A stretch of DNA of 64,000 bases from SpSt-539 sp964549445 (GCA_964549445.1 CAZJVS010000008.1:1-64000), one strand, 5' to 3'. Positions 25,914-36,015 are shown, counted from the stretch's first letter. Numbers and translations are program-made. The notes: generated by a model from the sequence alone, not told the origin.

Positions 25914-27275
25914 GTGAATGCAGAACTGATGCGAGTGGTCGACGCGATTTCGCGCGACAAGAACATTGACAAAGAATCCGTCCTTGTGGACCTGGAGCTG
26001 GCCATGGTGTCGGCCATCCGCAAGGCCTACGGCCAGGAGACCGATGCGCAGGTGACGATCGACCGGATTTCGGGCGATATTTCGGCGACGGTTGGCGGCA
26101 GCCCCGTCTCGATGGCGGACCTCGGGCGGATTGCGGCCCAGACGGCTAAGCAAGTAATGATCCAGCGCATCCGCGAGGCCGAGCGCGGCAGCATTCTGGA
26201 AGAGTACAACGACCGCAAGGGCACCATCGTCACCGGAACCGTGTCTCGCTTCGAGGGCGGCACGCTGGTGGTCAACCTCGGCCGGACCGAGGGGTTCCTG
26301 CCGCGGAGCCAGCAGATCCCGGGCGAAACTCACCAGCCGGGCGAGCGAGTGCGGGCGATGATCCTCGATGTGAAGGAGGCGCCGCATGCGGTGAAGATCA
26401 TCCTGTCGCGGGCCCATCCTGAGTTCATCAAGCGGCTGTTCGAGCTGGAAGTTCCGGAAGTCGCGGAGCGAGTGATCGAGATTCGCGCGCTGGCCCGCGA
26501 GGCGGGCTACCGCACGAAGGTGGCCGTGACCTCGATCGATACGAAGGTCGACGCGGTCGGGGCATGCGTCGGCGTGCGCGGCAGCCGTATCAAGAACATC
26601 GTTGAGGAGCTGGGCGGTGAAAAGATCGACATCGTGCGCTGGAACGAATCTTCGCAGATTTTGATTTCGAATGCACTGAAGCCGGCGGAAATCCAGGATA
26701 CATCGCTCTGTTTCGAACTGGGACGGGCGACCGTCGTCGTTCCGGAGGATCAACTTTCGCTGGCGATCGGCAAGCGCGGGCAGAACGTCCGGCTGGCCGC
26801 GCGGCTGACCGGCTGGGACATCGATATCCTGACGCCGAAGGAATACAACAAGGGACTCGATCGACTGGCTTCGACGCTGAAGAAGGTGATCGGTGTCGAG
26901 GAGGTCGTCGCCGAGAAGATCACACTGCTGGGCCTGATCAACGTGATGGACGTCGAGGAAGTCGGCGTCGAGCCGCTCATGAAGGAGCTGGGCCTCACGC
27001 CGGAACTCGCACAGCTGGTGGTTACGGCCTGCGCCGAAGAGGCCAAGCGTGTCCAAAGCGAGCTCGATGCCGAAAAGGCAGCCGCCGCGGCGCTGAAGGC
27101 CGAAGGCGTCGGCCCCGAAGCATTGAGTGCGAAGGAACCGGAAGCCCCGACGACGGACGACGCGGCTTCGTCGCCGACGGATGCGACGGTAAGCGAAGGC
27201 AGTGCTGCATCGACGGAGCCGGCAGTAGCGGCGGTGGCCGAAGGTGAAGCGGAACGAGCGATCGAGACGACGTAG
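25914..27275 (+). CDS. nusA: transcription termination/antitermination factor NusA
   Basis: 453 residues from GTG 25914, with AGGAA about 8 nt upstream; an upstream TTG at 25869 lies in the T-run of the terminator and is rejected. The N-terminal RNA-polymerase-binding domain (NAELMRVVDAISRDKNID) is followed by an S1 domain (GTIVTGTVSRFEGGTLVV, about 115-190) and two KH domains, the first with CVGVRGSRIKNIVEEL and the second ending in VPEDQLSLAIGKRGQNV. An acidic helix-hairpin-helix-like region and a low-complexity Ala/Glu tail complete it. NusA modulates pausing, termination and rRNA antitermination. It heads the nusA-infB-rbfA cluster common in bacteria; rimP is not directly upstream. Confidence 0.96.
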   Translation: MNAELMRVVDAISRDKNIDKESVLVDLELAMVSAIRKAYGQETDAQVTIDRISGDISATVGGSPVSMADLGRIAAQTAKQVMIQRIREAERGSILEEYNDRKGTIVTGTVSRFEGGTLVVNLGRTEGFLPRSQQIPGETHQPGERVRAMILDVKEAPHAVKIILSRAHPEFIKRLFELEVPEVAERVIEIRALAREAGYRTKVAVTSIDTKVDAVGACVGVRGSRIKNIVEELGGEKIDIVRWNESSQILISNALKPAEIQDTSLCFELGRATVVVPEDQLSLAIGKRGQNVRLAARLTGWDIDILTPKEYNKGLDRLASTLKKVIGVEEVVAEKITLLGLINVMDVEEVGVEPLMKELGLTPELAQLVVTACAEEAKRVQSELDAEKAAAAALKAEGVGPEALSAKEPEAPTTDDAASSPTDATVSEGSAASTEPAVAAVAEGEAERAIETT

Positions 27276-27324
27276 CAGCTGAAGATGGCGGCGACGGAAC
27301 GGACGTTAATCAAGAGGTGCGCGT

Positions 27325-30099
27325 TTGACTGAGACCAAGATGCGAGTGCACTTGCTGGCCAAAGACCTGGGCGTCTCCAGCAAGGCGATCATCGACAAGT
27401 GCGCTGCCGAAGGCATCGCCATCAAGAACCACATGCACGTCCTGTCGGCGGGCCTGGAGGCGACCATCCGCGAATGGTTTTCGACTGGGTCGCACGTGAC
27501 CGCCATCGAGGATTCCGGTCCAGTCGACATCGAGAAGGCCCGCGCGACGCGCCCCTCCAAGAAAAAGAAGAAGATCGCGGAGACGCCGGCGTCCGAGGCC
27601 GAGCCGGCTGTGGTCGAGGTTGAGGAAGCACTCCAGCACGTCGCGCAGCCGGAGGTCGTCGAACCGACGGCCGAACCCGAGCCCGCGCCGGTCGTGGCGG
27701 CGCCCGCCACGCCGGTCATCACGGCGCCGCCGCCGCCCATGCCGCTCGAAGCGCCTGAAGTTGCGCCGCCACCCGCTCCCGTCATCGCGCCGGCACCGGC
27801 ACGGGTCGCCGCGAGCGTGGCGGAGCCGCCGGCCAAACCAACGTCACCCGCGAAGGAAAAACCCGCCGTTGTCGGTCCGCAAAACGTTCCGGCGCCGGCC
27901 GTGCTCCAGGGTCCGAAGCTGATTCGCATGGAACGACCGGATTACATCCAAGCTCCGCCTCCGCGGCCGTCGTTCCGCGGCCCGGGTGGCCCCGGTGGTC
28001 CGCCGCCGGCCGTCCCGCCGCCGATGACGCCCGGTCGTCGAGGCCGGACGGGCAAGGCCGGGTCATCCACCGAAGAAGAATCGGAGGCCGCACGAGGTCG
28101 TCGACGGGGTGGTCCGCCGATCGGCCCGGCGACTCGTCAGCGGGCCAATCCGCGGCGCGCGTCGGATACTCCGGCGGTGGCGGGCGAGCTGCTCCGCGAA
28201 TGGCGCGACCGCGACCTGATCGAGCGTCGGGAGCGCATTGATCACGCCAGCGGCCGTGGAATCTCCGGGCTGCGGGCGGATGAGACGCAGACAGCGGCCC
28301 GCGGGGCGGCGCCGCGGCAGGTCGTCGCGAAGCGGCAGCAGGTTCGCATCACGGCGCCGATCATGATCAAGGAGTTCTGCGCCGCAACAGGGATTCCGTT
28401 CTCGACGGTATTCCGAAAGTTGCAGGAGCTGAGCATCATCGCGGGATTGAATCACGCGATCGAGGCCGATACGGCGCAGCTCGTCGCGACGGAACAGGGC
28501 ATCGAGCTTGAAATCGTCAAGCCGCTGTCGGCGGTCGAGGCCGTGCGGGCCGAGTTCGAGGCGCGAGAGCGGAAGCATCTGCGGCCGCGGTCGCCGGTGG
28601 TGACGGTTCTGGGGCACGTCGATCACGGCAAGACGAGTCTGCTGGACAAGATTCGGAACACGAACGTGGCGGCGGGCGAAGCCGGCGGCATCACGCAGCA
28701 CATCGGCGCGTATCGCGTGAAGATCAAGGATCGATACGTAACCTTCCTCGATACGCCGGGCCACGAGGCGTTTACGGCGATGCGTGCGCGCGGTGCGCAG
28801 ATGACGGACGTCGTCGTGCTGGTCGTGGCCGCCGATGACGGCGTGATGCCGCAGACGGCCGAGGCGATTAACCACGCCAAGGCGGCCAAGGTGCCGATAG
28901 TCGTCGCGCTGAACAAGATCGATCTGCCGCAGGCCGACGTCCAGAAGGTCTACGGCCAGCTGTCGGAACACCAATTGGTTCCGGCCGAGTGGGGCGGCGA
29001 TACCGACGTGATCAAGACGAGCGCGACGCGCGGCGACGGTGTGGAAGAATTGCTGTCGCACCTGGCGGCACTGACCGACCTGCTCGACCTCAAGGCTGAT
29101 CCGACCGTTCCGGCCACCGGCACGGTGATTGAAGGATTGCGGGACGACAAGCTCGGCACGGTCGTGCGCGTGCTTGTTCAGGAAGGAACGCTCAAGGCGG
29201 GCAGCATTCTGGTCTGTGGCGACGGTCACGGCCGCGTGCGGGCCATGCACGACGACCGCGGTCGAAAGATCAAGGAGGCGGGCCCGTCGATGCCCGTCGA
29301 AGTGCTGGGACTGAGCAGCGTGCCTGCGGCGGCCGACCGATTCTACGAGTTGGAGAGTGCGGCCGAGGCCAAGCGCGTCGCCGAGGAAGTCGGTCGCGAA
29401 CGCAGGGCGGCGGCGATGGTGTCAACCGCGAAGCCGACGACGCTCGAAAGTCTGCTGGCGTCCGGTACGGCCGGCGAACAACTCCCGGATTTGAACGTGA
29501 TCGTGAAGGCCGACGTCCAGGGCTCGGTCGACGTGCTGAAGAAGACGTTGAGCGAAATCCCGTCGAATCAGGTGACCCTGACGGTGCTCCACGCCGGCGT
29601 CGGCAACGTCAGCGAATCGGATATCACGCTGGCCGAGGCCAGCAACGCGATCATCATCGGCTTCCACGTCGCGCCCGATCCGGCGATCCAGCGACTGGCG
29701 GACGATCGAGGCGTCGAAATCCGCATCTACAAGGTCATCTACAACCTCACCGACGACATCAAGAAGGCCCTCGAAGGCCTTCTCTCGCCGACCGAGAAGA
29801 TCGAGTCGCGCGGCCGGGCCGAAGTTCGACAGGTCTTCAACATCACCAAGGTCGGCAAGGTGGCGGGTTGCGCCGTTCGCGAGGGCGCCATCAACCGAAA
29901 CAGTCTGGTCCGCGTCATCCGCGACGGCGTTCCCGTTCTGGAACGCGGGTCGCTCGCTTCGCTCAAGCGCGTGAAAGACGACGCCCGCGAGGTGAAGTCA
30001 GGCCTGGAGTGCGGCATTCGGATCGAGGGCTTCGACGACGTGAAGCCGGGCGACATCATCGAGGCGTACGAGGTGGTCAAGGTCGGCCGGAAGCTCTAG
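27325..30099 (+). CDS. infB: translation initiation factor IF-2
   Basis: 924 residues from TTG 27325, which has AGAGG 8 nt before it; the ATG 5 codons later is poorly placed. IF2_N-like domain (RVHLLAKDLGVSSKAIIDK) at 6-55, then a Pro/Ala/Arg-rich linker to about 335, a second IF2_N helical domain (~340-400), and the G domain with GHVDHGKTS (~430), DTPGHEAF and NKID. Domains II, III and IV follow (for example VKADVQGSVDVLKKTL). It places fMet-tRNA on the 30S subunit with GTP. The linker is unusually long and Pro-rich but this is common in GC-rich phyla. Confidence 0.97.
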   Translation: MTETKMRVHLLAKDLGVSSKAIIDKCAAEGIAIKNHMHVLSAGLEATIREWFSTGSHVTAIEDSGPVDIEKARATRPSKKKKKIAETPASEAEPAVVEVEEALQHVAQPEVVEPTAEPEPAPVVAAPATPVITAPPPPMPLEAPEVAPPPAPVIAPAPARVAASVAEPPAKPTSPAKEKPAVVGPQNVPAPAVLQGPKLIRMERPDYIQAPPPRPSFRGPGGPGGPPPAVPPPMTPGRRGRTGKAGSSTEEESEAARGRRRGGPPIGPATRQRANPRRASDTPAVAGELLREWRDRDLIERRERIDHASGRGISGLRADETQTAARGAAPRQVVAKRQQVRITAPIMIKEFCAATGIPFSTVFRKLQELSIIAGLNHAIEADTAQLVATEQGIELEIVKPLSAVEAVRAEFEARERKHLRPRSPVVTVLGHVDHGKTSLLDKIRNTNVAAGEAGGITQHIGAYRVKIKDRYVTFLDTPGHEAFTAMRARGAQMTDVVVLVVAADDGVMPQTAEAINHAKAAKVPIVVALNKIDLPQADVQKVYGQLSEHQLVPAEWGGDTDVIKTSATRGDGVEELLSHLAALTDLLDLKADPTVPATGTVIEGLRDDKLGTVVRVLVQEGTLKAGSILVCGDGHGRVRAMHDDRGRKIKEAGPSMPVEVLGLSSVPAAADRFYELESAAEAKRVAEEVGRERRAAAMVSTAKPTTLESLLASGTAGEQLPDLNVIVKADVQGSVDVLKKTLSEIPSNQVTLTVLHAGVGNVSESDITLAEASNAIIIGFHVAPDPAIQRLADDRGVEIRIYKVIYNLTDDIKKALEGLLSPTEKIESRGRAEVRQVFNITKVGKVAGCAVREGAINRNSLVRVIRDGVPVLERGSLASLKRVKDDAREVKSGLECGIRIEGFDDVKPGDIIEAYEVVKVGRKL

Positions 30100-30126
30100 G
30101 GCGCACGGCGCGGCCGGCGAATGTGA

Positions 30127-30408
30127 ATGGTGGTTGGCGTATTGCGACTGGATTTGACGATCGGCGACGCGATGTCTCTGAAGGACAAACGTCGCGTCAT
30201 CAAGAGTCTGAAAGATCGACTGGCACACCGTCACAACATTTCGATCGCCGAGACGGAGTATCAGGACGAGCATCGCCGGGCCGAGCTTGGGCTGGCGATG
30301 GTGGCGAACGATTCGCGATTCGTCGAGAGCTGCCTGAGCAAGATTGTCGACGAGGTTCGCATGGCCCGCGGCGTCGGGCTGATCGAATACGACATCGAGC
30401 TTGTCTGA
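30127..30408 (+). CDS. DUF503/YlxP-like protein
   Basis: 93 residues matching the DUF503 family: MVVGVLRLDLTI, then SLKDKRRVIKSLKDRL and NISIAETEYQDEHRRAELG. In many bacteria this small protein lies between infB and rbfA, as here, which supports a role around ribosome assembly or translation initiation, although the molecular function is not settled. It starts 27 bp after infB and ends well before the rbfA start at 30443. Confidence 0.9.
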   Translation: MVVGVLRLDLTIGDAMSLKDKRRVIKSLKDRLAHRHNISIAETEYQDEHRRAELGLAMVANDSRFVESCLSKIVDEVRMARGVGLIEYDIELV

Positions 30409-30442
30409 CGGGCTCGATTCGGCACGGGAGCGAGGAACGGCC

Positions 30443-30859
30443 ATGGCGCATCGCGCCGAGCGAATGAGCAGCGTGATCCGGGAAGTCGTGAGCGACGCGA
30501 TCGCAAACCGGCTTTCCGATCCGCGAATTTCGCGATTCACGAGCGTGACGCGGGTAATGATGGCCCCGGACATGGAGTATGCCGATGTGGCGGTGAGCGT
30601 CATGGGAACGGACCGCGAGGCCCGCCGGACGATGGAAGGCCTGACGAGCGCGCGCGGCGCCATCCAGACGATGCTGGCAAAGCGTCTGGACGTGCGGCGT
30701 TGTCCGCTGCTGCGGTTCGAGCTGGACGTGGGCATCAAAAAGGGCTTTGAGATTATTCAAGAGCTGGACCGGCTCGGGGCCGAGCGTGAGGCCCGCGAGA
30801 GGGCGGCGCAAGCGTCCGGGGAGGGCGGCGCGACGGACGAACGGACCTCGGACGAATGA
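30443..30859 (+). CDS. rbfA: 30S ribosome-binding factor A
   Basis: 138 residues from the ATG at 30443, chosen for GAGGAA 5 nt before it; a TTG at 30401 in frame would overlap the DUF503 gene and lacks a ribosome site. The KH-like fold signature is present: HRAERMSSVIREVVSDAI, then DPRISRFTSVTRV and the C-terminal LRFELDVGIKKGFEI. RbfA binds the 16S rRNA 5' region and helps late 30S maturation. The C-terminus is extended by a short Arg/Glu-rich tail. Its stop overlaps the next start (ATGA). Confidence 0.93.
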   Translation: MAHRAERMSSVIREVVSDAIANRLSDPRISRFTSVTRVMMAPDMEYADVAVSVMGTDREARRTMEGLTSARGAIQTMLAKRLDVRRCPLLRFELDVGIKKGFEIIQELDRLGAEREARERAAQASGEGGATDERTSDE

Positions 30860-31737
30860 AACGCGTCAGCGACTATGCACGCGAAATCAGGCAGATGTAT
30901 CAAACGCTGCTGCGCCGACACGGCCGGCCGCGGATTCCCTCGCTCCGCGAGCCGATCGATGAGCTGATGTATGCGGTGCTTTCGCGGTGGGGGCCGGAGA
31001 CGCGGGCGGCGTCTCTGGTCGATCAGTTGCGTCGTTCGACGATCGACTTGAACGACCTGCGCGTAACACCGGTCGTCGAACTGACCGAGACGATCGGAAA
31101 CAGCTTTTCACGGCCGCGCGAAGCGGCCGAGGCACTGTCGAGGGTCATCAACGGCGCCTTCAATCGCCGCTACACGCTCGATCTGACCTACCTCAAGACC
31201 ATGAGCCGCCGCGACGTGGCGCGGTTCCTGGCCGGCCTGTCCGGATCGAGCCCGCACGACGTAGCGCTCTACATGCTGCGGAATCATCGCGTGCGAATGA
31301 GTCCGATCACACCCGATTGCCTGACGTGGCTGAAACAGTCGGGCCTGGCCGATCCGGCATGGAGCCACGCCCACACCCAGCAATTTCTGCAGCGCGTCAT
31401 CCCGGCCAACGGCGCCGAGGCGTTCTGCTACCTCCTGAAGCGGCACGTGGCGGCGAACCCGTTGCCGCCAGCTCCGGTCGAGCCCGAGCCGGTCAAGCCC
31501 GCGGAAGCACGGAACGATCCGGCCAAACCGGCGCCGCGCAACGGGCTGCCGCCGAAGTCGGCTACCGCACGATCGAAGCCCGTGCCGGCGAAGAAAACTC
31601 CGCCCGGGAACGTTAGGCCTCAGCGGGGCCGCCTGAAACGCCCCGTCCGAGCCGGTGGATCGCGGAAGAAGGCAAAGCCGAAGCGACCGGTCGGATCGAC
31701 GAAGCGTCGGCGAAAACAGCACTCGCCGCGGCGCTAA
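30856..31737 (+). CDS. HhH-GPD (endonuclease III-like) fold protein with a histone-like basic tail
   Basis: 293 residues, translationally coupled to rbfA. Residues ~30-200 follow the endonuclease III layout: an opening helix (PIDELMYAVLS), a helix-hairpin-helix-like segment LAGLSGSSPHDVA (125-137) and then ITPDCLTWLKQSGL, where D154 aligns with the catalytic Asp. The catalytic Lys of bifunctional Nth appears replaced by Ser131, and the C-terminal four-Cys iron-sulfur motif is absent. The last ~95 residues are a Pro/Ala/Lys/Arg tail resembling histone H1. It may be a monofunctional glycosylase, or a DNA-binding protein that has lost activity. The fold call is by pattern only. Confidence 0.6.
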   Translation: MKRVSDYAREIRQMYQTLLRRHGRPRIPSLREPIDELMYAVLSRWGPETRAASLVDQLRRSTIDLNDLRVTPVVELTETIGNSFSRPREAAEALSRVINGAFNRRYTLDLTYLKTMSRRDVARFLAGLSGSSPHDVALYMLRNHRVRMSPITPDCLTWLKQSGLADPAWSHAHTQQFLQRVIPANGAEAFCYLLKRHVAANPLPPAPVEPEPVKPAEARNDPAKPAPRNGLPPKSATARSKPVPAKKTPPGNVRPQRGRLKRPVRAGGSRKKAKPKRPVGSTKRRRKQHSPRR

Positions 31738-31764
31738 CATTCCGTGACGGGGAGCGAGCGAGCG

Positions 31765-34700
31765 ATGGCCGCGCTGCGACGATTCATTTCATCGGCAATT
31801 CTGACTTCGGTCATATCTCTCGCCGTCGGCGTCGGGTCGACGGCCTTCGCGGACGATGCACCGACGGCATCGGCGCCGGCGCTCGACGAGTCAAAGGCAA
31901 AGCTGCCTCTGAGCGAAATCGAGCCGGCTGTGACCGCGCCGCGTCCTGCGCCCCCGACATCCCAGCCGCAGATACCGGCCGCCGCCCGGAACTATTTCCG
32001 CTCGGGGCGCGATCGCTTCGACGAGCAGCTCTGGGGCGAGGCGATTAACGATCTGGCCAAGGCACTCCAGATTTCGCCGCAGTACGACGAGGCCCGGGTG
32101 CTGCTGGCGCGGGCGGCGCTGCTGCAGGGAAATACGGCACTGGCGAAGACGCACCTGCTGGAAGCGCTCAAGTCGCGGCCGGACGACGTGACGGTTCACC
32201 AGTTGCTGGGCGACATTGCCTGGCGGGCGCACGACGAGGCCGGAGCCACCGAGCAATTTCGCATCGCGTTGCTGTGTCCGAATGCCGAGGCCGGCCGGCC
32301 GGAGGTGGTCATTTCGCACCTGTTCCTCGGTCTGGCCCTTCGCGAACAGGGCTACCTCGCGGCGGCGGCGGACCAGTTGAGCCAGTTTTTGGCGGCCACT
32401 GAGATTTCCGGCGCGACGTCGGATCACCCCGAGCTTCGGCAAGTCACGGCGTTGTATCGCGGACAGGCGATCGCGGCGATCGGCGAACTCAACGATCGCA
32501 TCGGCCGACCCCTGGAAGCGATCGACGCATACCGACGAGCCGTGGCGGCGAATCCGGGCGATGTCGCCATGAAAGTGAAGCTGGCGCGGGCGCTCGCAAC
32601 AATGCCCGGCGGGAGCCCCGAAGCGGTCGGCATCGTGCTCGAATTGCTGCGCGACGACGAGTCGCAGGTCGGTATCGGACTGCTCGTCGAAATTTGCGGC
32701 AAGCCGGGCAGTAATTGTGACGCCGATGCCGAACTGTTGCGGCTCGCCCGCAAGACGCGCAACGCGGGCTTGCTGCAGCGAATTGCGGCGCGGATGTCGG
32801 ACCAGGGCAAGACGAACGAAGCATCGGAGTTGCAGGAGCGACTCATCGAATTGCAGCCCGATCGGTTGGAGGTCTATCTCGAACTCGCGGAGCTGCGCCT
32901 CAAGCAGGGCGATGACATCGGCTACGTCAACGCGCTGGCCGGCGCCATTCGGCGCTCGAAGGATGCCTACGAGCGTGTCAATGCGGTGCTGGCGACGGTG
33001 AATCCGAATTCACGCGCCGAACTCATCGCCGCGGCGCGCAAGGCGGTGGACGCCGGCGGCGAGGATGCCCCGGTGCGGATGGTCGTGCTCGGGCGACTCT
33101 TGGCACTGGATGACAAGATCGATGAAGCAGCGCGGGTGCTCGGTCAGGCGACCGATGCCGATCCCAAGCTCGGGCCGGCCTATGCGGCATTGGCCGAGCT
33201 GAAGCTCTCACGCGGCATGTGGCAGGCCGCGCTCGATTCGTGCAAGAAGGCCGAGGACGCCGGCGTTCGCGAGGCGACGGTCTATCGCGTCAAGGGCCAG
33301 GCGCTGGCGGGGCTGGACGAGCGCGAGGAGGCCGAGAAGGCGCTGCTGGAGGCCGTGCGACTCAATCCGAAGGACGCGAAGTCACTGCATGCATTGGCAG
33401 CGTTCTACGAACAGACCAATCAGGGCGAAAAAGCGGTTGCCACGCTGAAACGCATCGTCGACTCGGTGGATTCAAAGGACTTTGCCGCACGGGAGTCATT
33501 GGTCCGGTCGCTGCTGGGGGGCAATGACGTCGAGAATCGGGCGGCAAACCTCAAGCTCGCTCGGCGGCACGTGGCGGAACTGCGGCGCCAGGGAGCGCCG
33601 GCAAACGTCGTCATTCGGAGCGAAGCGTGGCTGCGCATGGCGGGCGAGAGCCCGAAAGACCGGGACGCGGCGTTGCAGAGATTTCGCGACTCGCTCGACA
33701 AGCTGACGGTGCAGTATCCGAAGGACGTCGACACCGCACTGGACCTGGCGCAAAGCTATTTCTTCGAGCGCAATTACCAGCAGGCGCTGGCCCGGATCGA
33801 TCGCGTTCTTCAAGCGGTGCCGGACGCGGTGCGGGCTCGCGAGCTGCGGGCGCGGGTGCTGGCCAAGCTGATGCGCTATGCGGACGCGATCGCCGTCTGG
33901 AAGGGGCTATTGGCTGAGAGGCCGCGGAACGCGGAGTGGTTGAGCCAGCTCGCCGATGTCGCGATGGACGCCGGCGAGTACACGCTCGCGGCGGAGACGT
34001 GCCGCAAGCTGGTGGGTCGCGACGATCTGAAGGACGGCCGGGGCATCTATCGCTACGGACTGGTCGAGGCCCTCGTCGCGGCGAAGGAGTGGGATGCAGC
34101 CATTCGGGCGTCGCGCGAGTGGCTGGAAAGCGATCCCGAGAACGAGACGCTGCGTCGTCGCCACCTGATCATTCTCAACCTCGCCGGCCGGCAGGAAGAC
34201 GGGCTGCTGCTCGCCGAATCGTGGTTAAAGGCGAAGCCCGATGATCCGGTCGCGCGGAGCTGCGTCAACGATCAACTGATCGAGCTGAAACGGTTTGACG
34301 AGGCGAACCGACGGACGCTGGGATGGCTTTCATCGCGTCCGAATGAGCTCAATTCGTTGCGGTTCCTGATCGAGGCCTTGATGGCGGCGCAGAACTACGA
34401 CGAGGCAATGGAAATCTACGGCTCGTGCATCGACGATCCGCAGTTGCACGACCGGTTCATCAGCGACTATGCGCGGGACCTGCGGCGCGCACGGCGGACC
34501 GATGAGTCCATCAAGTTCTGGGAGGACCTCGTGCGCGGCGAGGCGCGCCCCGAGTTCCAGAATGGTCTGGTTCGGGCTTACATGGATGCGCGGCGCTGGA
34601 CCGACGCCGAGCGCGTCGTCGAAAGGATGATGGGCGACGACGTGGCAAACATGAACGCGGGAAAGCCCTACTCGTCAAGGGCTGTCCTGGGGGGCTATCG

Positions 34701-35247
34701 ACTCTTGGCGACGATCTACCAGTACAGTGGTCGCGCGGCGAAGTGTCACGAGGCGCTCGAGAGAGTGCTGAATCTCATCCCGGTCGAATCGGGCGAGTAC
34801 GTCGGGGCCTGCAACGATCTCGGCTACTTGTGGAGCGACAGCGGCGTCAATCTGGAGCGGGCCGAAGAACTCACGCGGATCGCGGCGGCGGAGGGGCCGC
34901 GCTACTCGCCCTATCTCGACAGTCTTGGCTGGGTTCTCTACAAACGGGGCAAGAATGACGAGGCGCTGACGTACTTGGGCCGGGCGGTCGAGCGAAGCAT
35001 GGACCCCGACGCCGTCATTCTGGAACATCATGGCGACGCGCTCTGCCGCGCCGGCGACCTGAAGGGCGCCGAGAAGCGCTGGAAGGAAGCCCTGAAGGCC
35101 GTCGATGAGCACGACGAGCCGCTTACGCCCGAACATGACGACGTCGTGCGGCGCTGTCGCGAAAAGCTCGACACCTTGTCAAAGGGCGGCCGACCGATCC
35201 CGCAGCCGTTGGGTTCAGAGCAGACCAGTCAACCGGCACACGAGTAG
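31765..35247 (+). CDS. large secreted TPR-repeat protein
   Basis: 1160 residues from the ATG at 31765; a GTG at 31744 is an alternative. A signal peptide ends near GSTAFADDAP. After a short Pro-rich linker, TPR units run through nearly the whole length, for example DRFDEQLWGEAINDLAKAL, ARVLGQATDADPKLGPAYA and AEKALLEAVRLNPKDAK. The last repeats (LDSLGWVLYKRGKNDEALTY) are followed by a Ser/Gln-rich tail. It is probably periplasmic and acts as a scaffold; no enzymatic domain is seen. It lies 27 bp after the HhH-GPD gene and 21 bp before yebC. Confidence 0.8.
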   Translation: MAALRRFISSAILTSVISLAVGVGSTAFADDAPTASAPALDESKAKLPLSEIEPAVTAPRPAPPTSQPQIPAAARNYFRSGRDRFDEQLWGEAINDLAKALQISPQYDEARVLLARAALLQGNTALAKTHLLEALKSRPDDVTVHQLLGDIAWRAHDEAGATEQFRIALLCPNAEAGRPEVVISHLFLGLALREQGYLAAAADQLSQFLAATEISGATSDHPELRQVTALYRGQAIAAIGELNDRIGRPLEAIDAYRRAVAANPGDVAMKVKLARALATMPGGSPEAVGIVLELLRDDESQVGIGLLVEICGKPGSNCDADAELLRLARKTRNAGLLQRIAARMSDQGKTNEASELQERLIELQPDRLEVYLELAELRLKQGDDIGYVNALAGAIRRSKDAYERVNAVLATVNPNSRAELIAAARKAVDAGGEDAPVRMVVLGRLLALDDKIDEAARVLGQATDADPKLGPAYAALAELKLSRGMWQAALDSCKKAEDAGVREATVYRVKGQALAGLDEREEAEKALLEAVRLNPKDAKSLHALAAFYEQTNQGEKAVATLKRIVDSVDSKDFAARESLVRSLLGGNDVENRAANLKLARRHVAELRRQGAPANVVIRSEAWLRMAGESPKDRDAALQRFRDSLDKLTVQYPKDVDTALDLAQSYFFERNYQQALARIDRVLQAVPDAVRARELRARVLAKLMRYADAIAVWKGLLAERPRNAEWLSQLADVAMDAGEYTLAAETCRKLVGRDDLKDGRGIYRYGLVEALVAAKEWDAAIRASREWLESDPENETLRRRHLIILNLAGRQEDGLLLAESWLKAKPDDPVARSCVNDQLIELKRFDEANRRTLGWLSSRPNELNSLRFLIEALMAAQNYDEAMEIYGSCIDDPQLHDRFISDYARDLRRARRTDESIKFWEDLVRGEARPEFQNGLVRAYMDARRWTDAERVVERMMGDDVANMNAGKPYSSRAVLGGYRLLATIYQYSGRAAKCHEALERVLNLIPVESGEYVGACNDLGYLWSDSGVNLERAEELTRIAAAEGPRYSPYLDSLGWVLYKRGKNDEALTYLGRAVERSMDPDAVILEHHGDALCRAGDLKGAEKRWKEALKAVDEHDEPLTPEHDDVVRRCREKLDTLSKGGRPIPQPLGSEQTSQPAHE

Positions 35248-35268
35248 TAAGTAATAAGGACGACACCT

Positions 35269-36015
35269 GTGGCAGGACATTCCCATTGGGCGAAGATCAA
35301 GCGCAAGAAGGCCGTGACCGACAGCCGGCGCGGTCGGCTGTGGAGCAAGCTCGCGCGAAACATCATTGTCGCCGCAAAGAAGGGGGCCGACCCGGCCGAC
35401 AACCTGACGCTTCGCTACGCAATCGACGCGGCCAAGGCCGAGAACATGCCGGCCGACACGATCGATAAGGCAATCAAGAAGGGCGCGGGCGAGCTGGGCG
35501 GGGCCGAATACCTGCCGGTGGTTTACGAGGGCTACGCCCCGGGCGGCGTGGCCGTATTGGTCGAAGCGCTGACCGACAATCCGACGCGGACCGCGCCGGA
35601 GATCCGTAAGTCCTTCGAGCGCAGCGGCGGAAATCTGGGGGCGATGAATTGTGTTGCCTGGATGTTCAAGTCAAAGGGCGTGCTGACGGTGTCCACGAGC
35701 GTTATCGGCGAAGATGCCCTGATGGAGATCGCACTCGACGCCGGGGCCGACGACATCCAGAACCAGGGCGACGTCTTCGAGATTGTGTGCGATCCGACGG
35801 CGTTTGAGGCCGTCCGCAAGGCCCTGCAGGATCGCGGCGTTGCAACGCAGACCGCCGAGATTACCCGCGTGCCGGATGCGACCGTAACCGTGCCCGCCGA
35901 AACCGCGACGCAGATCATCGCCATGATTGAGAATCTGGAAGAAAACGACGACGTGCAGAAAGTCCACGCCAATTTCGCCGTTTCCGACGAGGCGGCGGCA
36001 CAACTCGGACGCTGA
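35269..36015 (+). CDS. yebC: YebC/PmpR (TACO1) family protein
   Basis: 248 residues from a GTG start with AAGGA about 9 nt upstream. The family opening MAGHSHWAKIKRKKAVTDS is exact in type, followed by LARNIIVAAKKGADPADN, the conserved YEGYAPGGVAVLVEALTDN, and a C-terminal ferredoxin-like part. Members act as transcription regulators or as translation factors that relieve ribosome stalling at polyproline. That role fits the Pro-rich proteins encoded nearby, but the link is inference. Confidence 0.95.
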   Translation: MAGHSHWAKIKRKKAVTDSRRGRLWSKLARNIIVAAKKGADPADNLTLRYAIDAAKAENMPADTIDKAIKKGAGELGGAEYLPVVYEGYAPGGVAVLVEALTDNPTRTAPEIRKSFERSGGNLGAMNCVAWMFKSKGVLTVSTSVIGEDALMEIALDAGADDIQNQGDVFEIVCDPTAFEAVRKALQDRGVATQTAEITRVPDATVTVPAETATQIIAMIENLEENDDVQKVHANFAVSDEAAAQLGR

